From contig JAABRW010000034.1 in NCBI GenBank assembly GCA_011390695.1, positions 1 to 6,778 on the forward strand: a DNA stretch of 6,778 nucleotides, given 5' to 3'. Made by a program: the position numbers and the translations under genes. Under the pieces are notes generated by a model. The model saw only the letters and a list, made by a program, of their open reading frames with translations, did no database searches and was not told the DNA's origin. Below, one piece after another: positions 1 through 6,257 of the stretch (positions are counted from its first letter, which is position 1; the number at the start of each line of letters is the position of its first letter). This stretch comes from Desulfotignum sp. GTDB lineage: Bacteria; Desulfobacterota; Desulfobacteria; Desulfobacterales; Desulfobacteraceae.

Positions 1-1090
1 TGCGCCACTGGTCCAGGCGTTCCCCATGGGTGAGCATGGAATGGATCACAGCGATCTTTTCCCCGAATCTGGCCCGGAACCGCCGTTCGGTCTGGGATAT
101 CAGCGCGATTTCCGGCACCAGCACAATAGCGGATCTGCCCTGGTTGACCGCGTCTGCTGCCAGGCGCATATACACCTCGGTCTTACCGGAACTGGTAACC
201 CCGGACAAAAGATAGGGTACAAACCCTTTTTCCCGGTTTGTGCGCACGGTGTCCACCACCTGTGCCTGTTCCAAGGTCAGTTCCGGCGGGGTGTCCGGCT
301 CCACAGGATCTCCGAGGGGGTCTCTGAATACCCGGCGCAGGGTAATGGTTACCAGTTTATCCGCTTCCAGAAATTTAAGCAGGTTCGGAGCTGTGGGTAC
401 ACGGCTTTTCAGGGCACTCAGGGAGATCTCTTTTTTCCGGGCCACAATGGCCAGTATCTGCAGCCGTTTTTGGGATAATTTTTTGCCCGGTTCGGGTTGG
501 ACAGGGCCGGGGCTGATGAATTTTTCCCGGCGCACGGAAGCGGCCTCTTTTTTCAATACCGCAAAAACAGATATCAGACCCCGGGCCTCCATCTTCCGGA
601 TCACAGAACGTACCGACACGCTGTTGACTGCCTGGATCACCTGGTTGCGGCCGGCCCCCTGTTTTTTGTCGGTCATCTCAATGATTTTTGCCTCGATGGG
701 GGTTAAAATGCCGTTATCCAGTGCTGTTTTTCCTTCTGTGGTTGCAAACAGGCAGGCCACATCCCGGCGGTCCAGGCCGGCAGGCAAAGCCGCCTTTATG
801 GTATCTCCCAGGGGGTGGATATAATAATGGGACACCCATTTGAAAAAGGCAATTTCATTTTCCGGAAACAAAGGATGGTCATCCAGGACATCCAGAATTT
901 TTTTGGCAGTATACCCGCCGCTGTCATGTCTGCCGGACAGGATATACCCGGTTACCCTGCGCCGGCCAAATGGAACCAGTACGCGCATACCCGGCATACA
1001 ACTGTCTGCCAGAAAATCGGGCACCGCATATACAAAACTCTGGTTTACGGGCAGGGTGACGGCAACATCCATGTAAGGCCATGTGTTCAT
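1..1090 (-). CDS. priA: Primosomal protein N' (replication restart helicase PriA), N-terminal part, cut by window edge
   Basis: PriA is a 3'-to-5' superfamily 2 DNA helicase that recognises stalled replication forks and starts reloading of the replicative helicase. My reading of the minus strand gives 363 uninterrupted codons that run off the left edge. Visible are the N-terminal fork-binding domain (about residues 5-110, with LVPFGRR at 38-44 and the typical YYIHPLGDTIKAALP at 89-103), a winged-helix-like linker (about 130-255), and the start of the helicase core with Walker A GVTSSGKT at 297-304 followed by LVPEIALISQ at 324-333. The ATP-binding lysine is K303. The C-terminal helicase lobe and the zinc-binding cysteines lie outside the window. 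The start at 1090 is preceded by only a weak purine stretch, and an in-frame ATG at 1072 is a credible alternative that still leaves the whole domain. The gene is divergent from upp. Family assignment is very secure; the exact start is not. Confidence 0.96.
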   Translation of the reverse strand, partial: MNTWPYMDVAVTLPVNQSFVYAVPDFLADSCMPGMRVLVPFGRRRVTGYILSGRHDSGGYTAKKILDVLDDHPLFPENEIAFFKWVSHYYIHPLGDTIKAALPAGLDRRDVACLFATTEGKTALDNGILTPIEAKIIEMTDKKQGAGRNQVIQAVNSVSVRSVIRKMEARGLISVFAVLKKEAASVRREKFISPGPVQPEPGKKLSQKRLQILAIVARKKEISLSALKSRVPTAPNLLKFLEADKLVTITLRRVFRDPLGDPVEPDTPPELTLEQAQVVDTVRTNREKGFVPYLLSGVTSSGKTEVYMRLAADAVNQGRSAIVLVPEIALISQTERRFRARFGEKIAVIHSMLTHGERLDQWR

Positions 1091-1220
1091 GGGCCTAATT
1101 GTGCACAAAAAAACAATTATTGCAATATCAGAACTAATGGTCTTGACGGAATACTCGGATTCTAATAATTATGACAGGATTTATTTTCCGGGTATAAACC
1201 AATAAAATAAAGGAGAGGTC
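1091..1220. promoter_or_regulatory. Divergent intergenic region between priA and upp
   Basis: This 130-bp AT-rich spacer must hold the promoters of both divergent genes. It contains a perfect 10-bp palindrome TTGTGCACAA at 1099-1108, only 8 bp from the priA start at 1090. It also contains a 6-bp inverted repeat TAATTG (1096-1101) / CAATTA (1114-1119). Either could be an operator or a small hairpin in the priA leader, but no known regulator is recognised. No convincing promoter for priA itself was found. Confidence 0.4.
1143..1172 (+). promoter_or_regulatory. Candidate sigma-70-type promoter for upp
   Basis: A TTGACG hexamer at 1143-1148 (5 of 6 to the -35 consensus) is followed by an AT-rich block. 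AATAAT at 1164-1169 (5 of 6, spacer 15) or AATTAT at 1167-1172 (4 of 6, spacer 18) could be the -10. Neither spacing is ideal. The predicted transcript would have a leader of about 45 nt before the upp start, with no attenuator or riboswitch seen in it. Confidence 0.4.
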
Positions 1221-1847
1221 ATGACCGTTTTTGTGGGGGACCACCCCCTTATCAAACACAAACTGGGACTCATGCGCCAGAAAGATATCAGCACCAAGGA
1301 TTTCAGGGAATTGTCATCCGAGGTTGCCAGGCTGTTGACCTATGAAGCCACCAAAAACCTTGGCACGGAAAAAAAAGTGGTGGAGGGCTGGGCCGGCAAA
1401 GTGGAAATCGAAAAAATAAAAGGCAAGAAGATCACCATTGTACCCATTCTCAGGGCAGGACTTGGCATGATGGACGGGGTGCTGGACATGATTCCTTCTG
1501 CCAGGGTGAGCGTGGTGGGGTTCTACAGGGATGAAAAAACCCTTACACCGGTGCAGTATTATGTGAAAACAGCCTCAGCCATGGAGGAACGTATGGCCCT
1601 GATCCTGGATCCCATGCTGGCCACCGGCGGCACCCTCATTGCCACCATTGACCTGCTCAAGCAGGCCGGGTGTAAAACAATCAAAGGGCTGTTCCTGGTG
1701 GCGGCGCCGGAAGGCCTTGCCAGGCTGAAGGAAAAACACCCGGATGTGGAAGTTTATACCGCCAGTGTGGATGAGCGGCTCAATGATGTCGGCTATATTC
1801 TGCCGGGCCTGGGTGATGCAGGAGATAAAATCTTCGGCACCAAATAA
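1221..1847 (+). CDS. upp: Uracil phosphoribosyltransferase
   Basis: Upp is a cytosolic enzyme that joins uracil to PRPP to make UMP and pyrophosphate, the key step of pyrimidine base salvage. The 208-residue protein has the full normal length of the family (about 208-210). Diagnostic stretches are [15 protein letters not shown] near the N-terminus, ILRAG at 76-80, YRDE at 102-105, the PRPP-binding loop [12 protein letters not shown] at 127-138, and the C-terminal uracil-binding [17 protein letters not shown] at 191-207. The ATG at 1221 is preceded by a strong Shine-Dalgarno, AAGGAGAGG at 1210-1218. The uraA-type permease follows 177 bp downstream on the same strand, the classic salvage pairing. 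No PyrR-type leader is visible. Nothing is missing or unusual in the protein. Confidence 0.98.
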   Translation: MTVFVGDHPLIKHKLGLMRQKDISTKDFRELSSEVARLLTYEATKNLGTEKKVVEGWAGKVEIEKIKGKKITIVPILRAGLGMMDGVLDMIPSARVSVVGFYRDEKTLTPVQYYVKTASAMEERMALILDPMLATGGTLIATIDLLKQAGCKTIKGLFLVAAPEGLARLKEKHPDVEVYTASVDERLNDVGYILPGLGDAGDKIFGTK

Positions 1848-1960
1848 AAAAGCGGTAAAACAACCAGAACAATCCGAACAACACCCAAAGCCCTGCCGGG
1901 CACAACAAAAAAATAAATAATCCGGACGGCTGACCGGTTATTTCATAAGCATGTTGCAAA

Positions 1961-1996
1961 ATTAACCATCATCCATTAACCATTATCAATTAACCA
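1961..1996. repeat. Tandem 14-bp (7-bp based) repeat between upp and uraA
   Basis: ATTAACCA begins at 1961, 1975 and 1989, exactly 14 bp apart, giving ATTAACCATCATCC, ATTAACCATTATCA and ATTAACCA. Read as heptamers, the series is ATTAACC, ATCATCC, ATTAACC, ATTATCA, ATTAACC. The array ends about 30 bp before the permease start, so it lies in the permease leader or its promoter. It could be a short heptanucleotide-type simple repeat or a row of protein-binding sites; the sequence alone does not decide. Confidence 0.8.
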
Positions 1997-2024
1997 AATT
2001 TCAATAGAAAGAGAGAAAATACCC

Positions 2025-3275
2025 ATGTCTGTATCCGATCCTTCATCCACAGAATATCATTTTCAGGTGAAAGACTGTTTTTTAGGTGCCCAGATGCTGT
2101 TTGTGGCCTTCGGCGCCCTGGTCCTGGTGCCGCTGCTCACCGGACTGGATCCCAATGTGGCCCTTTTCACCGCAGGTCTGGGCACCATTGTTTTCCAGGT
2201 GATCACCCGGGGGAAGGTGCCGGTATTTCTGGCATCTTCCTTTGCTTTTATTGCACCCATCATCTACGGGGTCCAGACTTGGGGCATTCCCGGCACCATG
2301 TGCGGCCTGGCTGCAGCCGGGGTGCTGTATGTTATCTTAAGTCTGCTGGTGCGGTGGCGGGGCGGCGATGTGATCCGCCAGGTTCTGCCACCGGTGGTCA
2401 CCGGTCCGGTCATCATGGTCATCGGGTTGATCCTGGCCCCGGTGGCCGTGCACATGGCCATGGGTAAAACCGGAGACGGCGCAGCTGTGCTGTTCCCCCA
2501 GACCCAGGCCATGATCGTGGGCCTGGCTGCCCTGGCCACCACCATCCTGGTGTCCATTCTGGGTAAAGGCATCCTGCGGCTGATCCCCATTCTCTGCGGC
2601 ATCGGGGTCGGATATGTACTGTCTTTGTTTTTCGGGTTTGTGGATTTTTCTCCGTTGTTTACCGCTGCCTGGCTTTCCGTGCCCGCCTTTGTGCTGCCGG
2701 AATGGAACCTGTCCGCTATATTTTATATTGTTCCCATTGCCATTGCCCCGGCCATTGAACATTTCGGAGATGTGGTGGCAGTGTCAGGGGTCACGGGAAA
2801 AGATTATCTCAAGGATCCGGGCATTAAAAACACCATGCTTGGCGATGGTGTGGCCACCAGCATTGCCTCTTTTCTGGGGGGACCGCCCAATACCACCTAT
2901 TCAGAAGTCACCGGTGCCGTGGCCCTGACCAAGGTATTCAACCCGGCCATCATGACCTGGGCTGCCATCGCAGCCATGCTCCTGGCGTTTGTGGGCAAGC
3001 TGGGGGCATTGCTCCAGACCATCCCCACACCGGTCATGGGTGGTATCATGCTCCTGCTGTTCGGTGCCATCATGGTGGTGGGTCTCAATACCCTGGTTCG
3101 TTCCGGAGATGATCTCATGGAAGCCAGAAATCTTGCTATTGTTGCCCTGATTCTGATTTTCGGCATCGGCGGCATGAGCTTTTCCGCAGGCCAGTTCCAG
3201 CTCCAGGGCATAGGCCTTGCGGGCATTCTCGGGGTATTCCTCAATCTGGTGCTGCCCAGATCCCGCCCTAATTGA
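2025..3275 (+). CDS. uraA: Uracil permease, NCS2 (nucleobase:cation symporter-2) family
   Basis: This is an inner-membrane proton-coupled importer that should supply uracil to the Upp enzyme encoded just upstream. The 416-residue protein is strongly hydrophobic throughout, with about 14 membrane segments expected for NCS2, and is close in length to E. coli UraA (429). Substrate-site acidic residues are present: E245 in PAIEHFGD and E294 in PNTTYSEVTG, matching in context UraA Glu241 and Glu290. SSFAFIAP at 71-78 matches the half-helix region that lines the site. TPVMGGIMLLLFGAIMVVGL further downstream is also typical. The ATG at 2025 has a modest purine-rich ribosome site, GAGAG at 2011-2015. 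Uracil specificity is inferred mainly from the upp neighbour, because NCS2 members for xanthine or uric acid look similar. The stop overlaps the convergent dehydrogenase stop by 8 bp. Confidence 0.95.
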   Translation: MSVSDPSSTEYHFQVKDCFLGAQMLFVAFGALVLVPLLTGLDPNVALFTAGLGTIVFQVITRGKVPVFLASSFAFIAPIIYGVQTWGIPGTMCGLAAAGVLYVILSLLVRWRGGDVIRQVLPPVVTGPVIMVIGLILAPVAVHMAMGKTGDGAAVLFPQTQAMIVGLAALATTILVSILGKGILRLIPILCGIGVGYVLSLFFGFVDFSPLFTAAWLSVPAFVLPEWNLSAIFYIVPIAIAPAIEHFGDVVAVSGVTGKDYLKDPGIKNTMLGDGVATSIASFLGGPPNTTYSEVTGAVALTKVFNPAIMTWAAIAAMLLAFVGKLGALLQTIPTPVMGGIMLLLFGAIMVVGLNTLVRSGDDLMEARNLAIVALILIFGIGGMSFSAGQFQLQGIGLAGILGVFLNLVLPRSRPN

Positions 3276-4158
3276 AGAGTTTGAAGAGGGCCTGGGTGCC
3301 GTCATTTTCGCAGCCTTTTTCCGCAAGCCTGTGGTAGAGGTTTTTGGCCAGATCCAGCCCGGGTGTTTCAAGGCCCAGGGACCGGGCGGAATCAGCTGCA
3401 ATGGTCATGTCCTTGATAAAATGCTTGACATAGAATCCCGGGGCGAAATCCTGGTGGATCATCCTGGGGCCCAGATTGTTGAGGGACCAGGACCCGGCAG
3501 CACCCTGGCCGATACTGGCCAGCACGGTTTCAGGATCCAGTCCTGCCCGTTTTGCATAGGCCAGGGCTTCACACACCGACACCATGCCCGCGGCAATGGC
3601 GATCTGGTTGGCCATTTTGGTATGCTGGCCTGACCCGGCAGGACCCTGGTATACAATGTTTTTGCCCATTGTTTCCAGCAGGGGAAGAACTGTGTGGAAA
3701 ACAGGTTCATCTCCTCCCGCCATGATGGACAAGGTGGCATTGCGGGCCCCCAGGTCACCGCCTGACACCGGGGCATCCAGCACATGGATCTCTTTTTTCT
3801 GTCCTTCATTGTAAAGGGTCCGGGCCAGGGCAGGGTCTGATGTGGTCATGTCAATGGCCAGGGTGCCGGCAGCCGCATTTTCCAGAATGCCGTCCGGTCC
3901 CAGATAAATCTGTTCCACATCAGCCGGATACCCCACAATGGAAATTATGACATCTGACTGTTTGGCCAGATCCCCTGGAGATGGTGCCCATGCAGCGCCC
4001 TTTTCCAGCAGGTCCGCCGCCTTTGACCGGGTCCGGGTATATACGCAGAGATGATAGCCGTTTTCCAGGATATGACCGGCTATGCTGCGGCCCATGACCC
4101 CTAAGCCGATGAATCCGATACGCGTTTTCCCGGGTGTGATGTTGTGTATATTTTTCAT
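3268..4158 (-). CDS. NAD(P)-dependent beta-hydroxyacid dehydrogenase (3-hydroxyisobutyrate dehydrogenase / tartronate semialdehyde reductase family)
   Basis: The enzyme should interconvert a beta-hydroxyacid and the matching semialdehyde in the cytosol with NAD(P). The 296 residues match the usual family length (about 290-300). An N-terminal Rossmann fold carries GFIGLGVMG (GxGxxG at 18-23), the substrate-binding DAPVSGGDLGARNATL spans 128-143, the catalytic lysine is K181 in GSGQHTKMANQ, and FIKDMTIA at 247-254 is the conserved C-terminal motif. The residues after the second strand, VYTRT at 39-43, contain an arginine where NADPH-preferring members usually have one, so NADPH use is my inference. 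The substrate cannot be told: 3-hydroxyisobutyrate, tartronate semialdehyde and succinic semialdehyde reductases look alike. The start at 4158 has AGGA about 8 nt upstream. A transporter gene lies 58 bp upstream on the same strand, suggesting co-transcription. Confidence 0.93.
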   Translation of the reverse strand: MKNIHNITPGKTRIGFIGLGVMGRSIAGHILENGYHLCVYTRTRSKAADLLEKGAAWAPSPGDLAKQSDVIISIVGYPADVEQIYLGPDGILENAAAGTLAIDMTTSDPALARTLYNEGQKKEIHVLDAPVSGGDLGARNATLSIMAGGDEPVFHTVLPLLETMGKNIVYQGPAGSGQHTKMANQIAIAAGMVSVCEALAYAKRAGLDPETVLASIGQGAAGSWSLNNLGPRMIHQDFAPGFYVKHFIKDMTIAADSARSLGLETPGLDLAKNLYHRLAEKGCENDGTQALFKLFN

Positions 4159-4216
4159 AAGAAAGTCCTGTCTCCCATGGTTTGTAAATATATCCGGCAG
4201 CTATGCAAGCTGGTGT

Positions 4217-5593
4217 TCACTTTACCAGGGTTTCTTTGGTAAGGCAATACAACAGGGCAATGCACACAAGGCACAGGCTGCACAAACCAAATGCCAGGTG
4301 AAAGGCGGGCAGGGTCAAAGAGGTATCAGGAAAAAACCGGGCCATCACATGGCCCATGCCCTGGAGAAATACCGCCACCCCTGCCATGGTGAAAAAGTTG
4401 ATCCCGGTCATGGCCATACCGGCGTTGGACCGGGGCACCTGCTCCTTGATATGGGCGTACATGACCTGGCCGGATCCTGAAGCCAGGCCGAATAAAAAAA
4501 ATACCAGATATACCACCCACACACCGGTGTCCGGGGAAAGGCGGTTCATTCCCAGCAGCAGCCCCACCATGCAGAAAATGCCGGGAATGATGATCTTTTT
4601 CCGGGATACCACCAGGGAATCAGAAAGCCACCCGCACAAAGGGCATCCCAGGATCAGACCGATGCTCATCAAAAAAAGGATATTGCCGGCAGTGACCGGG
4701 GACAATTCCAGGACATGGATGAGAAAAGGTCCTGCCCACAGGGCCTGGACAGCGGCATAGATCCCGTACCGGCAGAAGGTGGCCGCTGAGATGATCCAAT
4801 AGTCTTTTTCATGAAACAATGCCCAGGCCCGTCCCAGGGTCTCGGAAACACTGGGCCGGGTATCGGTGCCGTCTGCCGGCGTCCTGGTCCTGCCGTCAGA
4901 ATCACTGATACCGGATTTACCGTCTGCACCGCCTTTACCGTATGTATCATACACCCCACCTGTACTGCAGGCATTTTCTGCTGCTGGCCCGCCTGGAATG
5001 TTACCAAATCCCCCTGTATCCGCCTTTGGCCGGTCTTTGATCACCGCCAGAAAAGCCAGGGCCAGGACAAAAGTAAATCCTGCAATGATAAGAAAGCTGT
5101 GGCGCCACCCCACAAGACTGACCATGAGCACCAGAGGGGTGGCTGCGGCAATGTTTCCCAGGGTACCCAGGGAAACCACCACAGCGGAAAGTGTTGCAAA
5201 CTGCCGGGGTTCAAACCAGACAGTGAGCAGCTTCAATGCACCCATGAAATTGCAGGCCATGCCGACCCCCAGGAGAATCCGGCCGAATGTCAGCCAGGCT
5301 GGCGTGGTGCCCAGGGCAAAGATAATGGCTCCGATCACCGACAAAAGGGTCAGTGCGGTCATGGCGATTCTGGGTCCCACTGTGTCCAGGAAAATACCCA
5401 CCGGGATCTGCATGATGGCAAAAGCATAGAAAAATGCGGCAGATATCCGGCTCAGATCCAGGGCGGTCAATCCCATTTCCTGCATCAGATCCGGAGAGAT
5501 CACCGCCACCGATGCCCGGTAGAACTGGGACATGGCAAACATGACCGCCGCAAGTATGACAGTGGTGAAAAGCCAGGTGCGTGAATGGTTCAT
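4217..5593 (-). CDS. Major facilitator superfamily (MFS) transporter with extended central loop
   Basis: This is an inner-membrane secondary transporter of 458 residues with the usual two six-helix halves (roughly 8-187 and 263-452). MFS motif A is seen after helix 2 as GIFLDTVGPR at 66-75 (G66, D70, G73, R75), and a related GWLSD at 321-325 follows helix 8. Early residues RASVAVISPDLMQEMGL and FFYAFAIMQIPVG are typical of MFS importers of organic anions, but I cannot name a substrate. Residues about 190-250, the cytoplasmic loop between the halves, form a Gly/Ser/Asp/Thr-rich, low-complexity insertion with ADGK, SDGR and ADGT units. The start at 5593 has only a weak ribosome site (GAGAT about 9 nt upstream). 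The dehydrogenase gene lies 58 bp downstream on the same strand and probably shares its transcript. The toxin gene ends 40 bp upstream. Confidence 0.93.
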   Translation of the reverse strand: MNHSRTWLFTTVILAAVMFAMSQFYRASVAVISPDLMQEMGLTALDLSRISAAFFYAFAIMQIPVGIFLDTVGPRIAMTALTLLSVIGAIIFALGTTPAWLTFGRILLGVGMACNFMGALKLLTVWFEPRQFATLSAVVVSLGTLGNIAAATPLVLMVSLVGWRHSFLIIAGFTFVLALAFLAVIKDRPKADTGGFGNIPGGPAAENACSTGGVYDTYGKGGADGKSGISDSDGRTRTPADGTDTRPSVSETLGRAWALFHEKDYWIISAATFCRYGIYAAVQALWAGPFLIHVLELSPVTAGNILFLMSIGLILGCPLCGWLSDSLVVSRKKIIIPGIFCMVGLLLGMNRLSPDTGVWVVYLVFFLFGLASGSGQVMYAHIKEQVPRSNAGMAMTGINFFTMAGVAVFLQGMGHVMARFFPDTSLTLPAFHLAFGLCSLCLVCIALLYCLTKETLVK

Positions 5594-5633
5594 AGGATTG
5601 ATCTCATTGTTTTTTTTTAAAATTTTGTCCTGA

Positions 5634-5972
5634 CTATTTCATTGCATAGGCTTTTTCATGAGGTCCGACCGTTAAAAAAATTATGGTATTGTCAGGAAAA
5701 TTTTCACAAAAACAGTATTCGCATTCAGGGATATGGATGCATTCCTCACAGATAACAAATATGATCCGAAAGTTTCTATCGACACGAAAACTTCTGCAAC
5801 CCTTCAAATTCAGTTTGCCACTCTTGTCTGAAAGGAATTCAGTGTGAAAGTAAGGGTCAAGAATGATACGTTCCACGCATCGTTTGATTTGTTTCCTGTT
5901 TGATGGATATCGTTTCAGATTTTTGATGAATTGTTTTTCATATTTCGCAAGATATTCTCGCGGTTCAGTCAT
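5634..5972 (-). CDS. RelE/ParE-superfamily-like toxin with cysteine cluster
   Basis: The predicted product is 112 residues and probably the toxin of a type II module, acting either on mRNA translation (RelE-like) or on gyrase (ParE-like). The LNLKGCRSFRVDRNFRIIF segment (55-73) and the terminal TVGPHEKAY (101-109) resemble the strand core and the final G-H-x-x-x-Y of that superfamily. Between them sits CEEC (75-78) then CEYCFC (84-89), with H80 in between, a possible metal site. Cys32 and Cys59 are further cysteines. I chose the ATG at 5972 rather than the longer in-frame start at 6098 because it overlaps the antitoxin stop as GATGACTGA and has AAGAGG 6 nt upstream at 5979-5984. The extra 42 residues of the longer form would be antitoxin sequence read in another frame. 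Base composition is markedly AT-rich. The catalytic mechanism cannot be read from the sequence. Confidence 0.82.
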   Translation of the reverse strand: MTEPREYLAKYEKQFIKNLKRYPSNRKQIKRCVERIILDPYFHTEFLSDKSGKLNLKGCRSFRVDRNFRIIFVICEECIHIPECEYCFCENFPDNTIIFLTVGPHEKAYAMK

Positions 5973-6195
5973 CCCATACCTCTTCATGGGAAAATAGTTC
6001 GATTTTGTGGTTTTTTTTCCGTTGGGCAATTTCTTGTAAATCTTTGTAAAGGGGCATGTCTGAGTCCAAGGAAAATATATTTGTATTTTTCCTGGCAATA
6101 TTCAAAAGTTCTTCCCGAATAATTCTTCGTATCAATGGTTCTAAAATCTGCTGAAGCTCATCAGATCCAACCATTCGATTTTGTGGTATATCCAT
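5965..6195 (-). CDS. Antitoxin partner of the RelE/ParE-like toxin
   Basis: This is a 76-residue acidic/basic-patterned protein encoded directly ahead of the toxin, with the two frames overlapping by 8 bp. The first half (about 11-35) is predicted as an amphipathic helix (ELQQILEPLIRRIIREELL), possibly a dimerising or DNA-binding segment. The second half, DMPLYKDLQEIAQRK and the ending KIELFSHEEVWDD, resembles the toxin-wrapping tail of small antitoxins that precede RelE-like toxins. No standard ribbon-helix-helix, HTH or AbrB signature is evident. The ATG at 6195 has an excellent Shine-Dalgarno, AGGAGG at 6200-6205 with a 4-nt spacer. By analogy with type II modules it should neutralise the toxin and repress its own promoter; that role is inference from gene order, size and the palindrome upstream. 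Confidence 0.8.
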   Translation of the reverse strand: MDIPQNRMVGSDELQQILEPLIRRIIREELLNIARKNTNIFSLDSDMPLYKDLQEIAQRKKNHKIELFSHEEVWDD

Positions 6196-6210
6196 TTTTC
6201 CTCCTGACCG

Positions 6211-6223
6211 TTCAACTGTTGAA
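6211..6223. promoter_or_regulatory. Palindromic operator candidate of the toxin-antitoxin module
   Basis: TTCAACTGTTGAA is a perfect 6-bp inverted repeat around one central base. It lies on the predicted transcription start, between the -10 box and the Shine-Dalgarno, the usual place for an autorepressor site. A further TTCAAC half-site is present upstream on the minus strand (GTTGAA at 6283-6288). Binding by the antitoxin or the complex is inferred. Confidence 0.6.
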
Positions 6224-6228
6224 TTTTA

Positions 6229-6257
6229 ATTATATTCATGCATTTCAGGGATGTAAA
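6229..6257 (-). promoter_or_regulatory. Strong sigma-70-type promoter of the toxin-antitoxin module
   Basis: On the minus strand TTTACA (6252-6257, 5 of 6 to TTGACA) is followed by a 17-bp spacer and a perfect TATAAT (6229-6234). Transcription should start near 6222, leaving a leader of about 27 nt before the antitoxin ATG at 6195. This is the best promoter match in the window. Confidence 0.8.

Noticed and set aside
240..824. Plus-strand open frames across 26-1165
   Set aside because: They are shadows of priA, whose conserved motifs are read continuously on the minus strand.
1890..1940. Possible intrinsic terminator after upp (GCCC-TGCC-GGGC, and CCGG repeated around 1922-1937)
   Set aside because: Stems are only 4 bp and neither is followed by a proper T-run on the plus strand.
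1848..2024. Riboswitch or PyrR-type attenuator ahead of uraA
   Set aside because: No anti-terminator/terminator pair or PyrR binding-loop pattern could be drawn; only the heptamer array stands out.
4198..4212. Hairpin CAGCT-TGCAT-AGCTG between the MFS and dehydrogenase genes
   Set aside because: A 5-bp stem without a U-tract on the minus strand; it does not support a terminator separating the two genes.
4811..5584. Long plus-strand open frame of 257 codons opposite the MFS gene
   Set aside because: Its translation is rich in Cys, His, Gln and Gly with no fold-like pattern, as expected for the antisense of a GC-rich membrane-protein gene.
5973..6098. Longer in-frame toxin start at 6098 giving a 154-residue protein
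   Set aside because: The extra 42 residues overlap the antitoxin in another frame, and the ATG at 5972 has a good ribosome site and the stop/start overlap typical of such modules.
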